From Elusimicrobia bacterium CG03_land_8_20_14_0_80_50_18 (GTDB lineage: Bacteria > CG03), in NCBI GenBank assembly GCA_002780705.1, contig PEUP01000057.1:17963-33356 (forward strand): a DNA stretch of 15,394 nt. The letters are read 5' to 3'. Below are positions 1-6,740 of the stretch, in pieces. How positions within the stretch are numbered: the first letter of the stretch is position 1; each line of letters starts with the position of its first letter. Below the pieces are notes generated by a model, which saw only the letters and a list, made by a program, of their open reading frames with translations, was not told where the DNA came from and ran no database searches. The position numbers and the translations under genes were made by a program.

Positions 1-232
1 TAAACTTGATTTTGGGGGCAGGCGGGAAAAAATAAAAACAAAGCTCAAACTATATGTTTATCCGCAATTAAGGCAAAATCCCTATTTTGGCAGGAATATA
101 AAAAAACTCAGAGCTTATAGGCCCGATACATGGAGATATAGAATAGGCGATTATAGATTTTTTTATACGATAGACAAGCGGGAAAATGTTGTTTCAATGA
201 TAGCCTCAGATACCCGCGAAGATTCATATTGA
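1..232 (+). CDS. RelE/ParE-family toxin, 5' end outside the window
   Basis: The frame is open from the window edge (first full codon at 2) to TGA at 230-232, giving 76 residues of a C-terminal part. The segment has the RelE/ParE shape: KLD near the left edge, a basic helix, NIKKLRAY, then the core strand WRYRIGDYRFFY, then VSMIASDTREDSY, which matches the usual [R/H]-[R/K]-x-x-Y tail of the family. Members are mRNA interferases (RelE) or gyrase poisons (ParE) neutralised by a small antitoxin. The antitoxin would normally be just upstream, out of view. The gene is followed by about 115 bases before rpsP and no terminator hairpin is visible. The family call is fairly safe; RelE versus ParE activity cannot be decided. 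Confidence 0.8.
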   Translation, partial: KLDFGGRREKIKTKLKLYVYPQLRQNPYFGRNIKKLRAYRPDTWRYRIGDYRFFYTIDKRENVVSMIASDTREDSY

Positions 233-267
233 AATTAAGGAAAGATTTGGGTGTGCGCGCAGGGATT

Positions 268-296
268 TTGACTTTGAGGCGTAAATTTTATATTGT
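268..296 (+). promoter_or_regulatory. Candidate sigma70 promoter of the rpsP operon
   Basis: TTGACT at 268-273 and TATTGT at 291-296 are separated by 17 bases. They match the -35 and -10 consensus at 5/6 and 4/6 positions. The predicted start would be near 303, about 45 bases before the rpsP start. It is the only good promoter seen between the toxin gene and rpsP. Confidence 0.55.
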
Positions 297-335
297 TATT
301 GGTGAATTTTAGGTGTTTACAGCCGTGAGGCATTG

Positions 336-341
336 AGGAGG
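336..341 (+). promoter_or_regulatory. Shine-Dalgarno that fixes the rpsP start
   Basis: A perfect AGGAGG lies six bases before GTG at 348. The longer in-frame TTG at 333 overlaps this site and would add MRRRR, which is simply the translated ribosome-binding site. The GTG gives the family-typical N-terminus MVKIRLKRLG. Confidence 0.85.
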
Positions 342-347
342 AGAAGA

Positions 348-596
348 GTGGTTAAAATAAGACTTAAGAGATTAGGGGCGAAACACAGCCCGTATTACAG
401 AATTGTTGTTATGCCGTCGGAGAGACGGCGTGACGGGCGTGAGATAGAACAGCTCGGCTGGTATGATCCTGCGGGCAAGAGTAAAGAGCAGTATAAAATC
501 GACCTTGTACGCGCCGACTACTGGCTTTCCAAAGGCGCGCAGCCAACGGAAATCGTGCGCGGCCTTATTAAAAAAGAAAGAGTGAAGAGCGCCTGA
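348..596 (+). CDS. rpsP: 30S ribosomal protein S16
   Basis: This 82-residue protein has the standard S16 signature: MVKIRLKRLGAKHSPYYRIVV at the N-terminus (the family has VKIRLxRxGxKxxPxYRIVV), then RDGREIEQLGWYDP and a helical section ending with KKERVKSA. S16 is an early assembly protein of the 30S body. The GTG start at 348 was chosen because of the AGGAGG at 336-341 and family alignment. It heads an operon with rimM, trmD and rplS, the classic ribosome-maturation order. The KH-domain gene (khpA) that often sits between rpsP and rimM is absent; only nine bases separate the two genes. Confidence 0.97.
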   Translation: MVKIRLKRLGAKHSPYYRIVVMPSERRRDGREIEQLGWYDPAGKSKEQYKIDLVRADYWLSKGAQPTEIVRGLIKKERVKSA

Positions 597-605
597 CCGG
601 CTGTT

Positions 606-1124
606 ATGGGCAGGGTTCTGATAGGCAGGATCGGCCGAAGGCACGGTTTGGGCGATGAGTTTTATATGACCGCGTTTATGCCTCTTCCGGAAGATTTAAA
701 CAGCGTTTTTTTAGAAGAGAACTCTGATAACCCCGGCGGGAATTCGCGCGAGATCGGGATTGAATCGCTGAAACAGGCCCGCCACGGCGGACATTCTGCC
801 GCGGATAAGTGGCTTGTCACTTTCACGGGCGCCGACGATTCTTTGACGGGAAAATGTATAAGCTGTGAAAAATGGGAGCTTGACGGCGGTTTTTTCTGGC
901 GTGAAGACCTTGTGGGATGCGAGGTCATGGAGCCGTCCGGAATAAAACTGGGCAGGCTTTCGGAGATTATAGACGATGCCTCCCAGGTATGGATCAGGAT
1001 AGAGCGGGAATCGGGTGAGACGATATCTGTCCCTTTTTTGGAAAGGTTTGTCAAAGAAGTGGACACAAGGGGAAAGAAGATCATCGCCGTTTTTCCGGAA
1101 AGCGTGATTGTGAGGGACGAATGA
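606..1124 (+). CDS. rimM: Ribosome maturation factor RimM
   Basis: RimM binds S19 and helps late maturation of the 30S head. The 172-residue product starts MGRVLIGRIGRRHGLGDEF, matching the N-terminal G-x-I-x-x-xHGLKGE pattern with the Lys missing. The C-terminal PRC-barrel is clear from about residue 98: DLVGCEV, a G-x-x-LG-x-L stretch (GIKLGRLSEI), then ETISVPFLERFVKEVD and KKIIAVFPESV. The middle of the N-terminal domain (about 30-75) is poorly conserved and Ser/Asn/His-rich. No strong ribosome-binding site precedes ATG 606, so translation is probably coupled to rpsP. The 3' end overlaps trmD by four bases (ATGA). Identification rests on motifs plus the rpsP-trmD position. Confidence 0.92.
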   Translation: MGRVLIGRIGRRHGLGDEFYMTAFMPLPEDLNSVFLEENSDNPGGNSREIGIESLKQARHGGHSAADKWLVTFTGADDSLTGKCISCEKWELDGGFFWREDLVGCEVMEPSGIKLGRLSEIIDDASQVWIRIERESGETISVPFLERFVKEVDTRGKKIIAVFPESVIVRDE

Positions 1125-1759
1125 AAATAGACATCCTCACGATATTCCCTGAATATTTCGACGGGCCGCTCAGGAGCGCGCTGCTGGGCAAGGCCGTGGA
1201 GAAGGGCCTGCTGGAAGTGAGAGTGACGAACATAAGGGATTTTACCCCCGACGGCAAAGTGGATGACAGGCCCTTCGGCGGCGGCGCGGGCATGATATTG
1301 AAGGCAGAGCCCGTTTACCGCTCGGCAAAGAGCGTGATGACCGCGGGCTCTGAGCTGATAATGCTTTGTCCGACGGGCGAGCGTTTCACGCAGGATACGG
1401 CTGAGTCTCTTGCGGTGAAAGAGCACATTGTGCTGATAAACGGGCGCTATGAGGGTATAGACGAGCGCGCGGCGGAATTGCTGGCCGTGAGGAAGATTTC
1501 CATAGGCGATTTTGTCCTCAGCGGCGGCGAGGCCGCGTCAATGGTTATTATTGAGGCGGTGACGAGGCTTGTGCCGGGCTTTATGGGAAATCCGGAGAGC
1601 CTCTCCGATGAGTCTTTTATAGATGGTTGTGTTGAGTATCCTCAATACACCAGGCCCGCGGAATTCATGGGCATGAAGGTGCCGGAGGTCCTTTTGAGCG
1701 GCGACCACGGAAAGATTGAGGAATATAGAAAAAATAAAAAGAGGAAGGTTAAAGCATGA
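1121..1759 (+). CDS. trmD: tRNA (guanine37-N1)-methyltransferase
   Basis: TrmD transfers methyl from AdoMet to N1 of G37 beside the anticodon, preventing +1 frameshifts. All SPOUT-class motifs are visible in 212 residues: MKIDILTIFPEYF at the start, DDRPFGGGAGMILKAEPVY (48-66), INGRYEGIDER (106-116), SIGDFVLSGGE (127-137) in the AdoMet-binding knot, TRLVPGFMGN (148-157), and EYPQYTRP and VPEVLLSGDH. Two oddities stand out. The residue lining up with catalytic Asp169 of the Haemophilus enzyme is Glu164 (DESF rather than EDSF), and the protein stops at EEYRKNKKRKVKA, short of the usual C-terminal helices (about 30 residues fewer than common TrmDs). The start overlaps rimM; the end overlaps rplS. 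Confidence 0.96.
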   Translation: MKIDILTIFPEYFDGPLRSALLGKAVEKGLLEVRVTNIRDFTPDGKVDDRPFGGGAGMILKAEPVYRSAKSVMTAGSELIMLCPTGERFTQDTAESLAVKEHIVLINGRYEGIDERAAELLAVRKISIGDFVLSGGEAASMVIIEAVTRLVPGFMGNPESLSDESFIDGCVEYPQYTRPAEFMGMKVPEVLLSGDHGKIEEYRKNKKRKVKA

Positions 1760-2061
1760 GAACTGGATTTGACAATTTTAAGGCGGGGGATACCGTTGAT
1801 GTGACGCAGAAGATCAAGGAAGGCGAGACAGAGCGCCTGCAGATTTTCAGCGGCTTGGTCATGGCTGTCAAGGGAAAAAAGAATCCTGTGACTTTTACCG
1901 TCAGGAAGGTCTCCTACGGTGTTGAGATAGAAAAAGTCTATCCTTATGACATGCCAGCGCTGCAGTCGGTGAAGATAAAGAGCAGGGGCAAAGTGGCCCG
2001 AGCCAAACTTTATTATCTGAGAGGCATCACCGGCCGCGCGGCGAGGATAAAAGACCTCTAA
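1756..2061 (+). CDS. rplS: 50S ribosomal protein L19
   Basis: This 101-residue L19 sits at the 30S-50S interface. Diagnostic stretches are FKAGDTVDV (9-17), ERLQIFSGLV, FTVRKVSYGVEIEKVYP, and the C-terminal RGKVARAKLYYLRGITG followed by RAARIKDL. The N-terminus is shorter than usual: most L19s have a further helix of about 10-14 residues before the F-x-x-GDTV segment. ATG 1756 overlaps the trmD stop as ATGA, and AGGAAGG at about 1742-1748 is a good ribosome-binding site inside trmD, which supports this short start. The rnhB gene that often follows rplS is absent. Confidence 0.96.
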   Translation: MRTGFDNFKAGDTVDVTQKIKEGETERLQIFSGLVMAVKGKKNPVTFTVRKVSYGVEIEKVYPYDMPALQSVKIKSRGKVARAKLYYLRGITGRAARIKDL

Positions 2062-2071
2062 GTCTCTCGCC

Positions 2072-2425
2072 GTGGTATCGGAAAAAAGAATATCCGGAAA
2101 TCTCGCCGAAGGGAAGGCCTGTTCCTTTCTGGAAGAGCGGGGCTTAAAGATACTTTTCAGGAATTACACAGCCCGCACGGGTGAGATAGACATCATAGCC
2201 GCCGACGGCGATGAGCTTTGTTTTGTGGAGGTGAAATCCTCCTCGGGTGATTTTCTTCCCCCCGAACTCAAGGTGAACAAAATTAAACAGAGAAAAATAA
2301 TCAAGACGGCGTCCGTGTTCATGGACCGCGAGGGCAGGGATTACAGAGCTTTCAGATTTGATGTGATAGCTTTTGAACGGGGTGAGGCAAGGTATTACAG
2401 AGACGCTTTTACGGCGGATTTATGA
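2072..2425 (+). CDS. yraN: YraN/UPF0102 endonuclease-like protein
   Basis: This 117-residue member of UPF0102 has the RecB/Holliday-resolvase-like nuclease fold. Key residues visible are the early GNLAEGKACSFLEERG helix, RNYTARTGEIDII with the acidic pair Glu38/Asp40, and FVEVKSS with Glu53/Lys55, which together form the E-x-D...E-x-K nuclease core; FRFDVIAF follows. The in vivo role of the family is unsettled. The start is GTG 2072, ten bases after rplS, and the 3' end overlaps ruvB by four bases. Its place before ruvB agrees with a DNA-processing role but does not prove it. Confidence 0.92.
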   Translation: MVSEKRISGNLAEGKACSFLEERGLKILFRNYTARTGEIDIIAADGDELCFVEVKSSSGDFLPPELKVNKIKQRKIIKTASVFMDREGRDYRAFRFDVIAFERGEARYYRDAFTADL

Positions 2426-3438
2426 GCGAAGACAAAAATTTAAAATCCTTTGCCGGAGCCGGAGAGAAGGAATTTGACAACAGCCTGCGCCCGCGCGAGC
2501 TGGGCGAATTTATCGGTCAGGCCTCACTCAAAAAAAAGCTTGACATATGCCTGCGCGCGGCGGGGGGAAGGGAACAGCCGCTGGATCATCTTCTTTTCCA
2601 CGGCCCTCCGGGACTCGGTAAAACCACGCTTGCCTACATCATGGCGAAAGAGATGGGTGTGAACATAAGATGCACATCGGGGCCCGCGCTTGACAAGGTG
2701 GGGGATCTTGCCGCGATACTCAGCAGTTTTTCTCCGGGAGATGTTTTTTTTATAGACGAAATACACAGGCTCAAAGCCAGCGTTGAGGAGGCATTATACC
2801 CGGCCATGGAGGATTTCAGGCTTGATATAATCATAGGCGAAGGGCCGTCGGCCAAAACGATGCAGCTCCCTCTGCCGAAATTCACGCTTATCGGAGCCAC
2901 GACCAGGAGCGGCTCTCTGGGCGGCGCCCTGAGGGACAGGTTCGGTATCGTGGAGAGAATAGGCCTTTACCCTCCCGAAGAGCTGTCTCTTATAATAGAA
3001 AGGTCAGCGGCTATTTTGGCTGTGAGGATAGAGAAGGATGCCTGTTTTCTGATAGCGTCCAGGTCCAGGGGCACCCCGCGCATAGCCAACAGGCTTCTGC
3101 GCCGCGTCAGGGACTGGGCCCAGGTGCAGGGTCATGACATCGTCTCTGCCGCCGCCGCCGACGAGGCGCTGGCTGTTTTTGGTGTGGACAAGAACGGTCT
3201 GTGTGAAATGGACAGAAAGCTGTTGACTGTTCTCATAAAAAATTATAACGGCGGTCCCGCGGGTCTTAAGACTTTAGAGGCCGCGCTGGGTGAAGAAGCC
3301 GACACTATAAGTGATGTGTATGAACCTTACCTCATACAGGAAGGCTACATAGAGAGAACAAAAACCGGACGCCTCGCCACGATGAAAGCCCGGAAGAAAC
3401 TCGGGATTTCAAAAAACAGCGATGATGAGCTCTTCTGA
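2422..3438 (+). CDS. ruvB: Holliday junction branch-migration ATPase RuvB
   Basis: RuvB is the hexameric AAA+ motor that drives branch migration with RuvA. This full-length 338-residue protein shows LRPRELGEFIGQ (22-33), Walker A GPPGLGKTT (61-69), Walker B DEIH (112-115), the MEDFRLDIIIGEGPSA segment typical of RuvB, sensor-1 GATTRSG (158-164), the RDRFG arginine-finger region (171-175), sensor-2 RGTPRIANRLLRRVRD, and the C-terminal winged helix with YEPYLIQEGYIERTKTGR. ATG 2422 overlaps the yraN stop. The last 17 bases overlap queH in another frame. ruvA and ruvC are not in the window. Confidence 0.98.
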   Translation: MSEDKNLKSFAGAGEKEFDNSLRPRELGEFIGQASLKKKLDICLRAAGGREQPLDHLLFHGPPGLGKTTLAYIMAKEMGVNIRCTSGPALDKVGDLAAILSSFSPGDVFFIDEIHRLKASVEEALYPAMEDFRLDIIIGEGPSAKTMQLPLPKFTLIGATTRSGSLGGALRDRFGIVERIGLYPPEELSLIIERSAAILAVRIEKDACFLIASRSRGTPRIANRLLRRVRDWAQVQGHDIVSAAAADEALAVFGVDKNGLCEMDRKLLTVLIKNYNGGPAGLKTLEAALGEEADTISDVYEPYLIQEGYIERTKTGRLATMKARKKLGISKNSDDELF

Positions 3439-3976
3439 TTGCCTGGTGCATATTTGCTGCGGGCCCTGCATGTGCGGAGTGTATCCGTCGCTCGGCAAAG
3501 AAAAAAATATCACCGGATTTTTTTATAACCCCAATATTCATCCCCGCGCGGAATACATCAGCCGCTATATGGCGGCCGGTTTTACCGCGTCATATTTTAA
3601 TTTTCCCATGATTTCCGACACCGCTTATGACCCTGAAAGCTGGGCGCGGAAAATTTTATCAGGGTCCACACGCTGCGCCGCGTGCGTGACAGAAAGGCTT
3701 ATGAAAACAGCGGAAACGGCGCGTGAAAAAAGTTTTCCGTCTTTCACTACAACTCTTTTGCTGAGCCCCTATCAGGATCACGATTTTATCAGGTCCGAGG
3801 GGGAGAGGATAGCGGCTTTTATGGGCATTGAATTCGTTTACAGGGATTTCAGAAAAAATTATGCCCAGTCCCTCAGGCTTTCAAAGGAAATGCTTTTATA
3901 CAGACAGAAATACTGTGGCTGTGTTTTCAGCGAGGCCGAGCGTTTCAGCCCCGCCGGGAAGACGCCCGCGGCATGA
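3422..3976 (+). CDS. queH: Epoxyqueuosine reductase QueH
   Basis: QueH (formerly DUF208) performs the last queuosine step, reducing epoxyqueuosine in tRNA. It is the non-B12 alternative to QueG. The 184-residue product has the complete family signature: HICCGPC (10-16), GFFYNPNIHPRAEY (32-45), TRCAACVTERL (83-93), FTTTLLLSPYQDHDFI (108-123), YRDFRKNY and YRQKYCGC (160-167). Cys12/13 and Cys85/88 are the likely iron-sulfur ligands by family comparison. ATG 3422 lies inside the ruvB end (17-base overlap); the codon after it is also ATG, so the exact start could be 3425. The stop overlaps the next gene as ATGA, so translation is probably coupled on both sides. Confidence 0.95.
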   Translation: MMSSSDCLVHICCGPCMCGVYPSLGKEKNITGFFYNPNIHPRAEYISRYMAAGFTASYFNFPMISDTAYDPESWARKILSGSTRCAACVTERLMKTAETAREKSFPSFTTTLLLSPYQDHDFIRSEGERIAAFMGIEFVYRDFRKNYAQSLRLSKEMLLYRQKYCGCVFSEAERFSPAGKTPAA

Positions 3977-5118
3977 AACCCAAGTTCTCGCGGACAGGTG
4001 TATTGCTTCCGACCGTTTTTTTTACGCTTATTTTCGCGCCGCTTCTTTTGAGCGCGCGTGACACGCAGATCATCACCATACTCATAGAGGGCAGGCAGAA
4101 AACCCTCAATGTGTCTTCTCCCGGCGGCATGACAGCGGTGGATATGCAAAGCGGCCGGAAGGTGTTTTTCCCTAAGGGCAGTTCTTACAGGGTGACGCCG
4201 GTGCCGGGCGGCATAGATATCCGGGGCGAGGGCTTTTCTGATATGTTCAGGCTGATACCGAAAGGAGAAAGCGTGCGGGTGAACGGCCGGGCTTTCAGGG
4301 GCGGCATAATACTGCGCAAAGACGGCTCTCTTTTGTCGGCGATCAATGAGGTGGAGGTGGAAGATTATCTTCGCGGCGTTTTGCCGAGGGAGCTTTCCCC
4401 CGCCTGGAATGAGGATGCGTTAAAGGCGCAGGCGGTTGTCTCAAGGACATATATAATGGCCAATCTGGGCCGGTTCGCAAAGCAGGGTTATGATCTGACC
4501 TCTTGCGAGAACTCTCAGGTTTACGGAGGCCTTGACTGTGAGCAGAACACGACCAGCGAGGCGGTGCGCGCGACGGCCGGAGAAGTGCTCAAATACAGGG
4601 GTGAGATAGCCAGGGTTTATTTTCACGCTGATGCCGCGGGGCACACGGAAAGCCCCGAGTTCGTGTGGGGTTCATCCGAGCCCCCGCCCTATCTTAAAGG
4701 GCGGAGGGAGCCGGCCAGAAATGAGACGCCGTATTCGTCATGGGAATATGAAATAGGTTTTGAGGAGCTCGCGCGGGTGCTTGAAAAAAACGATTATAAG
4801 ACCGGCCGAATCAAACGCGTTGTCGCGCGGGGTAAAACCGGTGCGGGCCGCGTAAAAAATTTTATGCTCTATTCCGAGACGGGCAAGACGGAAATAAAAT
4901 CCGGAAAATTCAGGACAATGCTCGGCGGCAGGAATATTAAGAGCACAAAAATCCAAAATATCATTAACGGGAGAAAAAGCGTTGTGTTTAAGGGCTCCGG
5001 CTGGGGCCACGGCGTGGGAATGTCCCAATGGGGCGCCAAGGAACTCGCCGAAAAGGGCTGGGATTACAAAAAAATACTCAGATTATATTTCCCGGGAACC
5101 AGAATAGCTAAATATTAA
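3973..5118 (+). CDS. SpoIID/LytB-domain protein
   Basis: This is a 381-residue secreted or membrane-anchored protein. A signal sequence (about 8-28, ending LLLSA) is followed by a strand-rich N-terminal part and the SpoIID domain from about 120. That domain includes INEVEVEDYLRGVLPREL (124-141) with the likely catalytic Glu140, ALKAQAVVSRTY (149-160), SQVYGG (181-186), HTESPEFVWG (224-233), and the end motif KGSGWGHGVGMSQWGAKELA. In Bacillus, SpoIID is a lytic transglycosylase acting on denuded glycan during engulfment. Nothing else here suggests sporulation, so a role in cell-wall turnover or division is more likely. It is the last gene of the rpsP operon, overlapping queH by four bases, and its stop is one base from the convergent XRE gene. 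Confidence 0.9.
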   Translation: MKPKFSRTGVLLPTVFFTLIFAPLLLSARDTQIITILIEGRQKTLNVSSPGGMTAVDMQSGRKVFFPKGSSYRVTPVPGGIDIRGEGFSDMFRLIPKGESVRVNGRAFRGGIILRKDGSLLSAINEVEVEDYLRGVLPRELSPAWNEDALKAQAVVSRTYIMANLGRFAKQGYDLTSCENSQVYGGLDCEQNTTSEAVRATAGEVLKYRGEIARVYFHADAAGHTESPEFVWGSSEPPPYLKGRREPARNETPYSSWEYEIGFEELARVLEKNDYKTGRIKRVVARGKTGAGRVKNFMLYSETGKTEIKSGKFRTMLGGRNIKSTKIQNIINGRKSVVFKGSGWGHGVGMSQWGAKELAEKGWDYKKILRLYFPGTRIAKY

Positions 5119-5122
5119 GCTA
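5105..5122. repeat. Near-perfect palindrome at the convergent gene junction
   Basis: TAGCT at 5105-5109 and AGCTA at 5118-5122 flank AATATT, with only the A/A pair at 5110/5117 unmatched. It spans both stop codons (TAA 5116-5118 plus; TAG 5122-5120 minus). The stem is AT-rich and has no T-run, so terminator function is doubtful. Confidence 0.4.
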
Positions 5123-5500
5123 AAGTATTTCGTCGGGGATATCCTGTCTTTTGTAAACAGGCTTGGCGACGGATTTGCGCTGTTCGCGGCTTGTCTTTGC
5201 CGAGCGGAAAGTTTCCCCCGGCAGATTTTCAAGTATTTCAAAAATGTCATCGCGAAGAAAAATATTCTGAAGCCTTGAAGGTATCCGGCCGCAAATAAAC
5301 ATCAGCTGCTCGTGGGGCATGTTAATGAACTTCGCTATTTTCACGATTGCCGCCTCTTCCGCGGGAGGGTTGCGTTTGCCTTTCAGCACCTTTGAAAGAT
5401 AAGAGCTGTCCAGGGAGCATTCTTTGGCGAAAGAGCGAAGCGACAGCCCTGACTCTTTAAGAGCATCCGTTATTACCGACGCGAAATCTCTGCGGCTCAC
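5120..5500 (-). CDS. XRE-family helix-turn-helix regulator
   Basis: This 126-residue protein has a lambda-repressor-type HTH in its first half: ITDALKESGLSLRSFAKECS and LDSSYLSKVLKGKRNPP (about 10-47), followed by helix AIVKIAKFINM. The C-terminal half (about 75-126) is charged and not recognised; there is no obvious ligand domain. The GTG start at 5500-5498 shares one base with the TAG stop of the upstream LysM gene, so the two are surely cotranscribed and likely translationally coupled. Possible targets include the local divergent promoter region, but no operator was recognised. Confidence 0.88.
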   Translation of the reverse strand: MSRRDFASVITDALKESGLSLRSFAKECSLDSSYLSKVLKGKRNPPAEEAAIVKIAKFINMPHEQLMFICGRIPSRLQNIFLRDDIFEILENLPGETFRSAKTSREQRKSVAKPVYKRQDIPDEIL

Positions 5501-6162
5501 TAATCTTTGGAAAGCCGGACGAAGTCGCCCAGCTTGACAGGTTCCTTGGTGTAATTGATTGTGGCGATGCAGGAGTTGTCCTGTATATCGTCGCTCACTG
5601 TCAGCGTCCCGAGACGGCGTATGAGCACGCCCATGATCTTTTTGGTCTCCGGATGATGTATTTTTTTGCTGGCGCGGTAGATGTCAAACTTGTCACTGGC
5701 TTTGACGCCGTCTTTTTTCCCGGTATCAAGGACCACTTTTGCCCTCTGGGCATGGATAGCGACATTGTCCGTGAAAGCCGATATTTTTCCGGCGTATTTG
5801 AAGTCCAGCGGCACCGCGGCCCTTTCATTGTAGGGGGCTATGAACATGTCATGGTTCTCATCTTCATCCGCTTGCTCCGGAGCGGGCTCGTCCGTTTTAA
5901 CCGCCACTTTCTTTTCGCGTTCAATCGGTATTATAAGGTCGTCTCCCGGAAATATCCAGTGCGATTTCTTAACATATTTATTGAAGTCCCAAATTTTTTT
6001 CCAGAGTTCGCCGTCGCCGTAGAAACTATCTGAGATCTTAAACAAAGTGTCGCCTTTTTTAACAGTGTATACCTTAAAAACAGTTTCCGTTTCAGCGGCG
6101 CTAAGACCCGCGCCGAGAAGCGGCATTAACACCAGAAAACTGAGAATTATTTTTTTCAACAT
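5500..6162 (-). CDS. Secreted LysM-domain protein
   Basis: A signal peptide (about 1-22, LLGAGLSAA before ETE) is followed by one LysM domain at about 29-80: VYTVKKGDTLFKISDSFYG, then LWKKIWDFNK, then IFPGDDLIIP. An acidic linker (about 85-105) leads to a strand-rich C-terminal domain (about 118-220) with VVLDTGKKDGVKASDKFDIYR and KLGDFVRL. This resembles the C-terminal domain found with LysM in several candidate-phylum and deltaproteobacterial proteins, where its role is unknown. LysM binds N-acetylglucosamine-containing glycan, so a periplasmic cell-wall-binding role is inferred. ATG 6162 has a strong GGGAGGG ribosome-binding site. It is the first gene of a two-gene operon with the XRE regulator. 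Confidence 0.88.
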   Translation of the reverse strand: MLKKIILSFLVLMPLLGAGLSAAETETVFKVYTVKKGDTLFKISDSFYGDGELWKKIWDFNKYVKKSHWIFPGDDLIIPIEREKKVAVKTDEPAPEQADEDENHDMFIAPYNERAAVPLDFKYAGKISAFTDNVAIHAQRAKVVLDTGKKDGVKASDKFDIYRASKKIHHPETKKIMGVLIRRLGTLTVSDDIQDNSCIATINYTKEPVKLGDFVRLSKD

Positions 6163-6199
6163 CGCCGTGCCCTCCCTTTTGCATCAAGCTATACCCGCC

Positions 6200-6229
6200 A
6201 TGATATCAAATACACCGGAGACTTGTAAA
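6200..6229 (-). promoter_or_regulatory. Candidate promoter of the LysM-XRE operon
   Basis: On the minus strand, TTTACA (6229-6224) and TATCAT (6205-6200) are 18 bases apart, each matching the sigma70 consensus at five of six positions. The predicted transcript start is about 30 bases before the LysM ATG. Confidence 0.5.
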
Positions 6230-6248
6230 GTTGAAAAAGCAAAGGTTA

Positions 6249-6277
6249 TTGACAAAGGGTCATTTATTTTTTACTTT
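6249..6277 (+). promoter_or_regulatory. Candidate promoter of the speD operon
   Basis: A perfect -35 TTGACA (6249-6254) is followed after 17 bases by the weak -10 TACTTT (6272-6277), in an AT-rich stretch. The leader to speD would be about 45 bases. It lies back to back with the LysM promoter in the 164-base divergent region. Confidence 0.5.
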
Positions 6278-6326
6278 TACTCTGTTTTACGCGTTATGTA
6301 ACTCGCGCGGATGAAGGGGGTGAAAA

Positions 6327-6740
6327 ATGGGCAAAACTCAGAAAAATGTCGGACGGCATATCGTGGCCGAACTGTGGGGATGTAACAACGAATACCTTGA
6401 TGATGTTTCCATCGTGCAGGAGTTTATGAATAACGCGGCGCGCGCGGCAAACGCCACGGTCCTGAATTCTGTTTTTCACACTTTCATTCCGCACGGCGTT
6501 TCGGGCGCGGTGATAATCGCCGAGTCCCATCTGGCCATCCACACATGGAGCGAACTGTCGCTGGCTTCCATAGACATATACACATGCGGAGATAAGGCTG
6601 ACCCGTGGAAAGCATTCAATTATCTTAAAGAAGCTTTCCAGTCGAAAAAACACACAGTGACCGAATTAAAACGCGGCATCTTTGAAGCCGAGAGCGACTT
6701 TGACCTTCAGGGAAACTATAAGGACCAGGTCTGTGACTGA
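6327..6740 (+). CDS. speD: S-adenosylmethionine decarboxylase proenzyme
   Basis: SpeD makes decarboxylated AdoMet, the aminopropyl donor for spermidine. The 137-residue product is the class 1B (Bacillus/Thermotoga-type) short form. The self-cleavage site is Glu66-Ser67 in AESHLAIHTW, Ser67 becoming the pyruvoyl group; His72 and Cys87 (DIYTCGD) lie 5 and 20 residues later, exactly as Ser63/His68/Cys83 in the Thermotoga enzyme. GRHIVAELWGCN at 9-20 and HTFIPHGVSGAVII are also typical. ATG 6327 has a strong AAGGGGGTG ribosome-binding site. The 3' end overlaps the preferred speE start by eight bases. Confidence 0.97.
   Translation: MGKTQKNVGRHIVAELWGCNNEYLDDVSIVQEFMNNAARAANATVLNSVFHTFIPHGVSGAVIIAESHLAIHTWSELSLASIDIYTCGDKADPWKAFNYLKEAFQSKKHTVTELKRGIFEAESDFDLQGNYKDQVCD

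Noticed and set aside
333..347. TTG start giving rpsP five extra residues
   Set aside because: The codon overlaps the AGGAGG site and the added MRRRR is not part of S16.
662..1426. 254-codon minus-strand ORF opposite rimM and trmD
   Set aside because: It is antisense to two certain genes, has low-complexity Ser/Arg/His-rich composition and no recognisable motif.
5653..6033. 126-codon plus-strand ORF opposite the LysM gene
   Set aside because: The minus strand encodes a signal peptide, LysM domain and good ribosome-binding site; the plus-strand product is featureless.
6296..6301. Start-stop ATG-TAA mini-uORF in the speD leader
   Set aside because: It is tempting because AdoMet decarboxylase is uORF-controlled in eukaryotes, but there is no ribosome-binding site and a six-base match is expected by chance.
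6682..6732. TTG start giving SpeE 17 extra residues
   Set aside because: It lies deep inside speD with no ribosome-binding site; GTG 6733 fits the family N-terminus.
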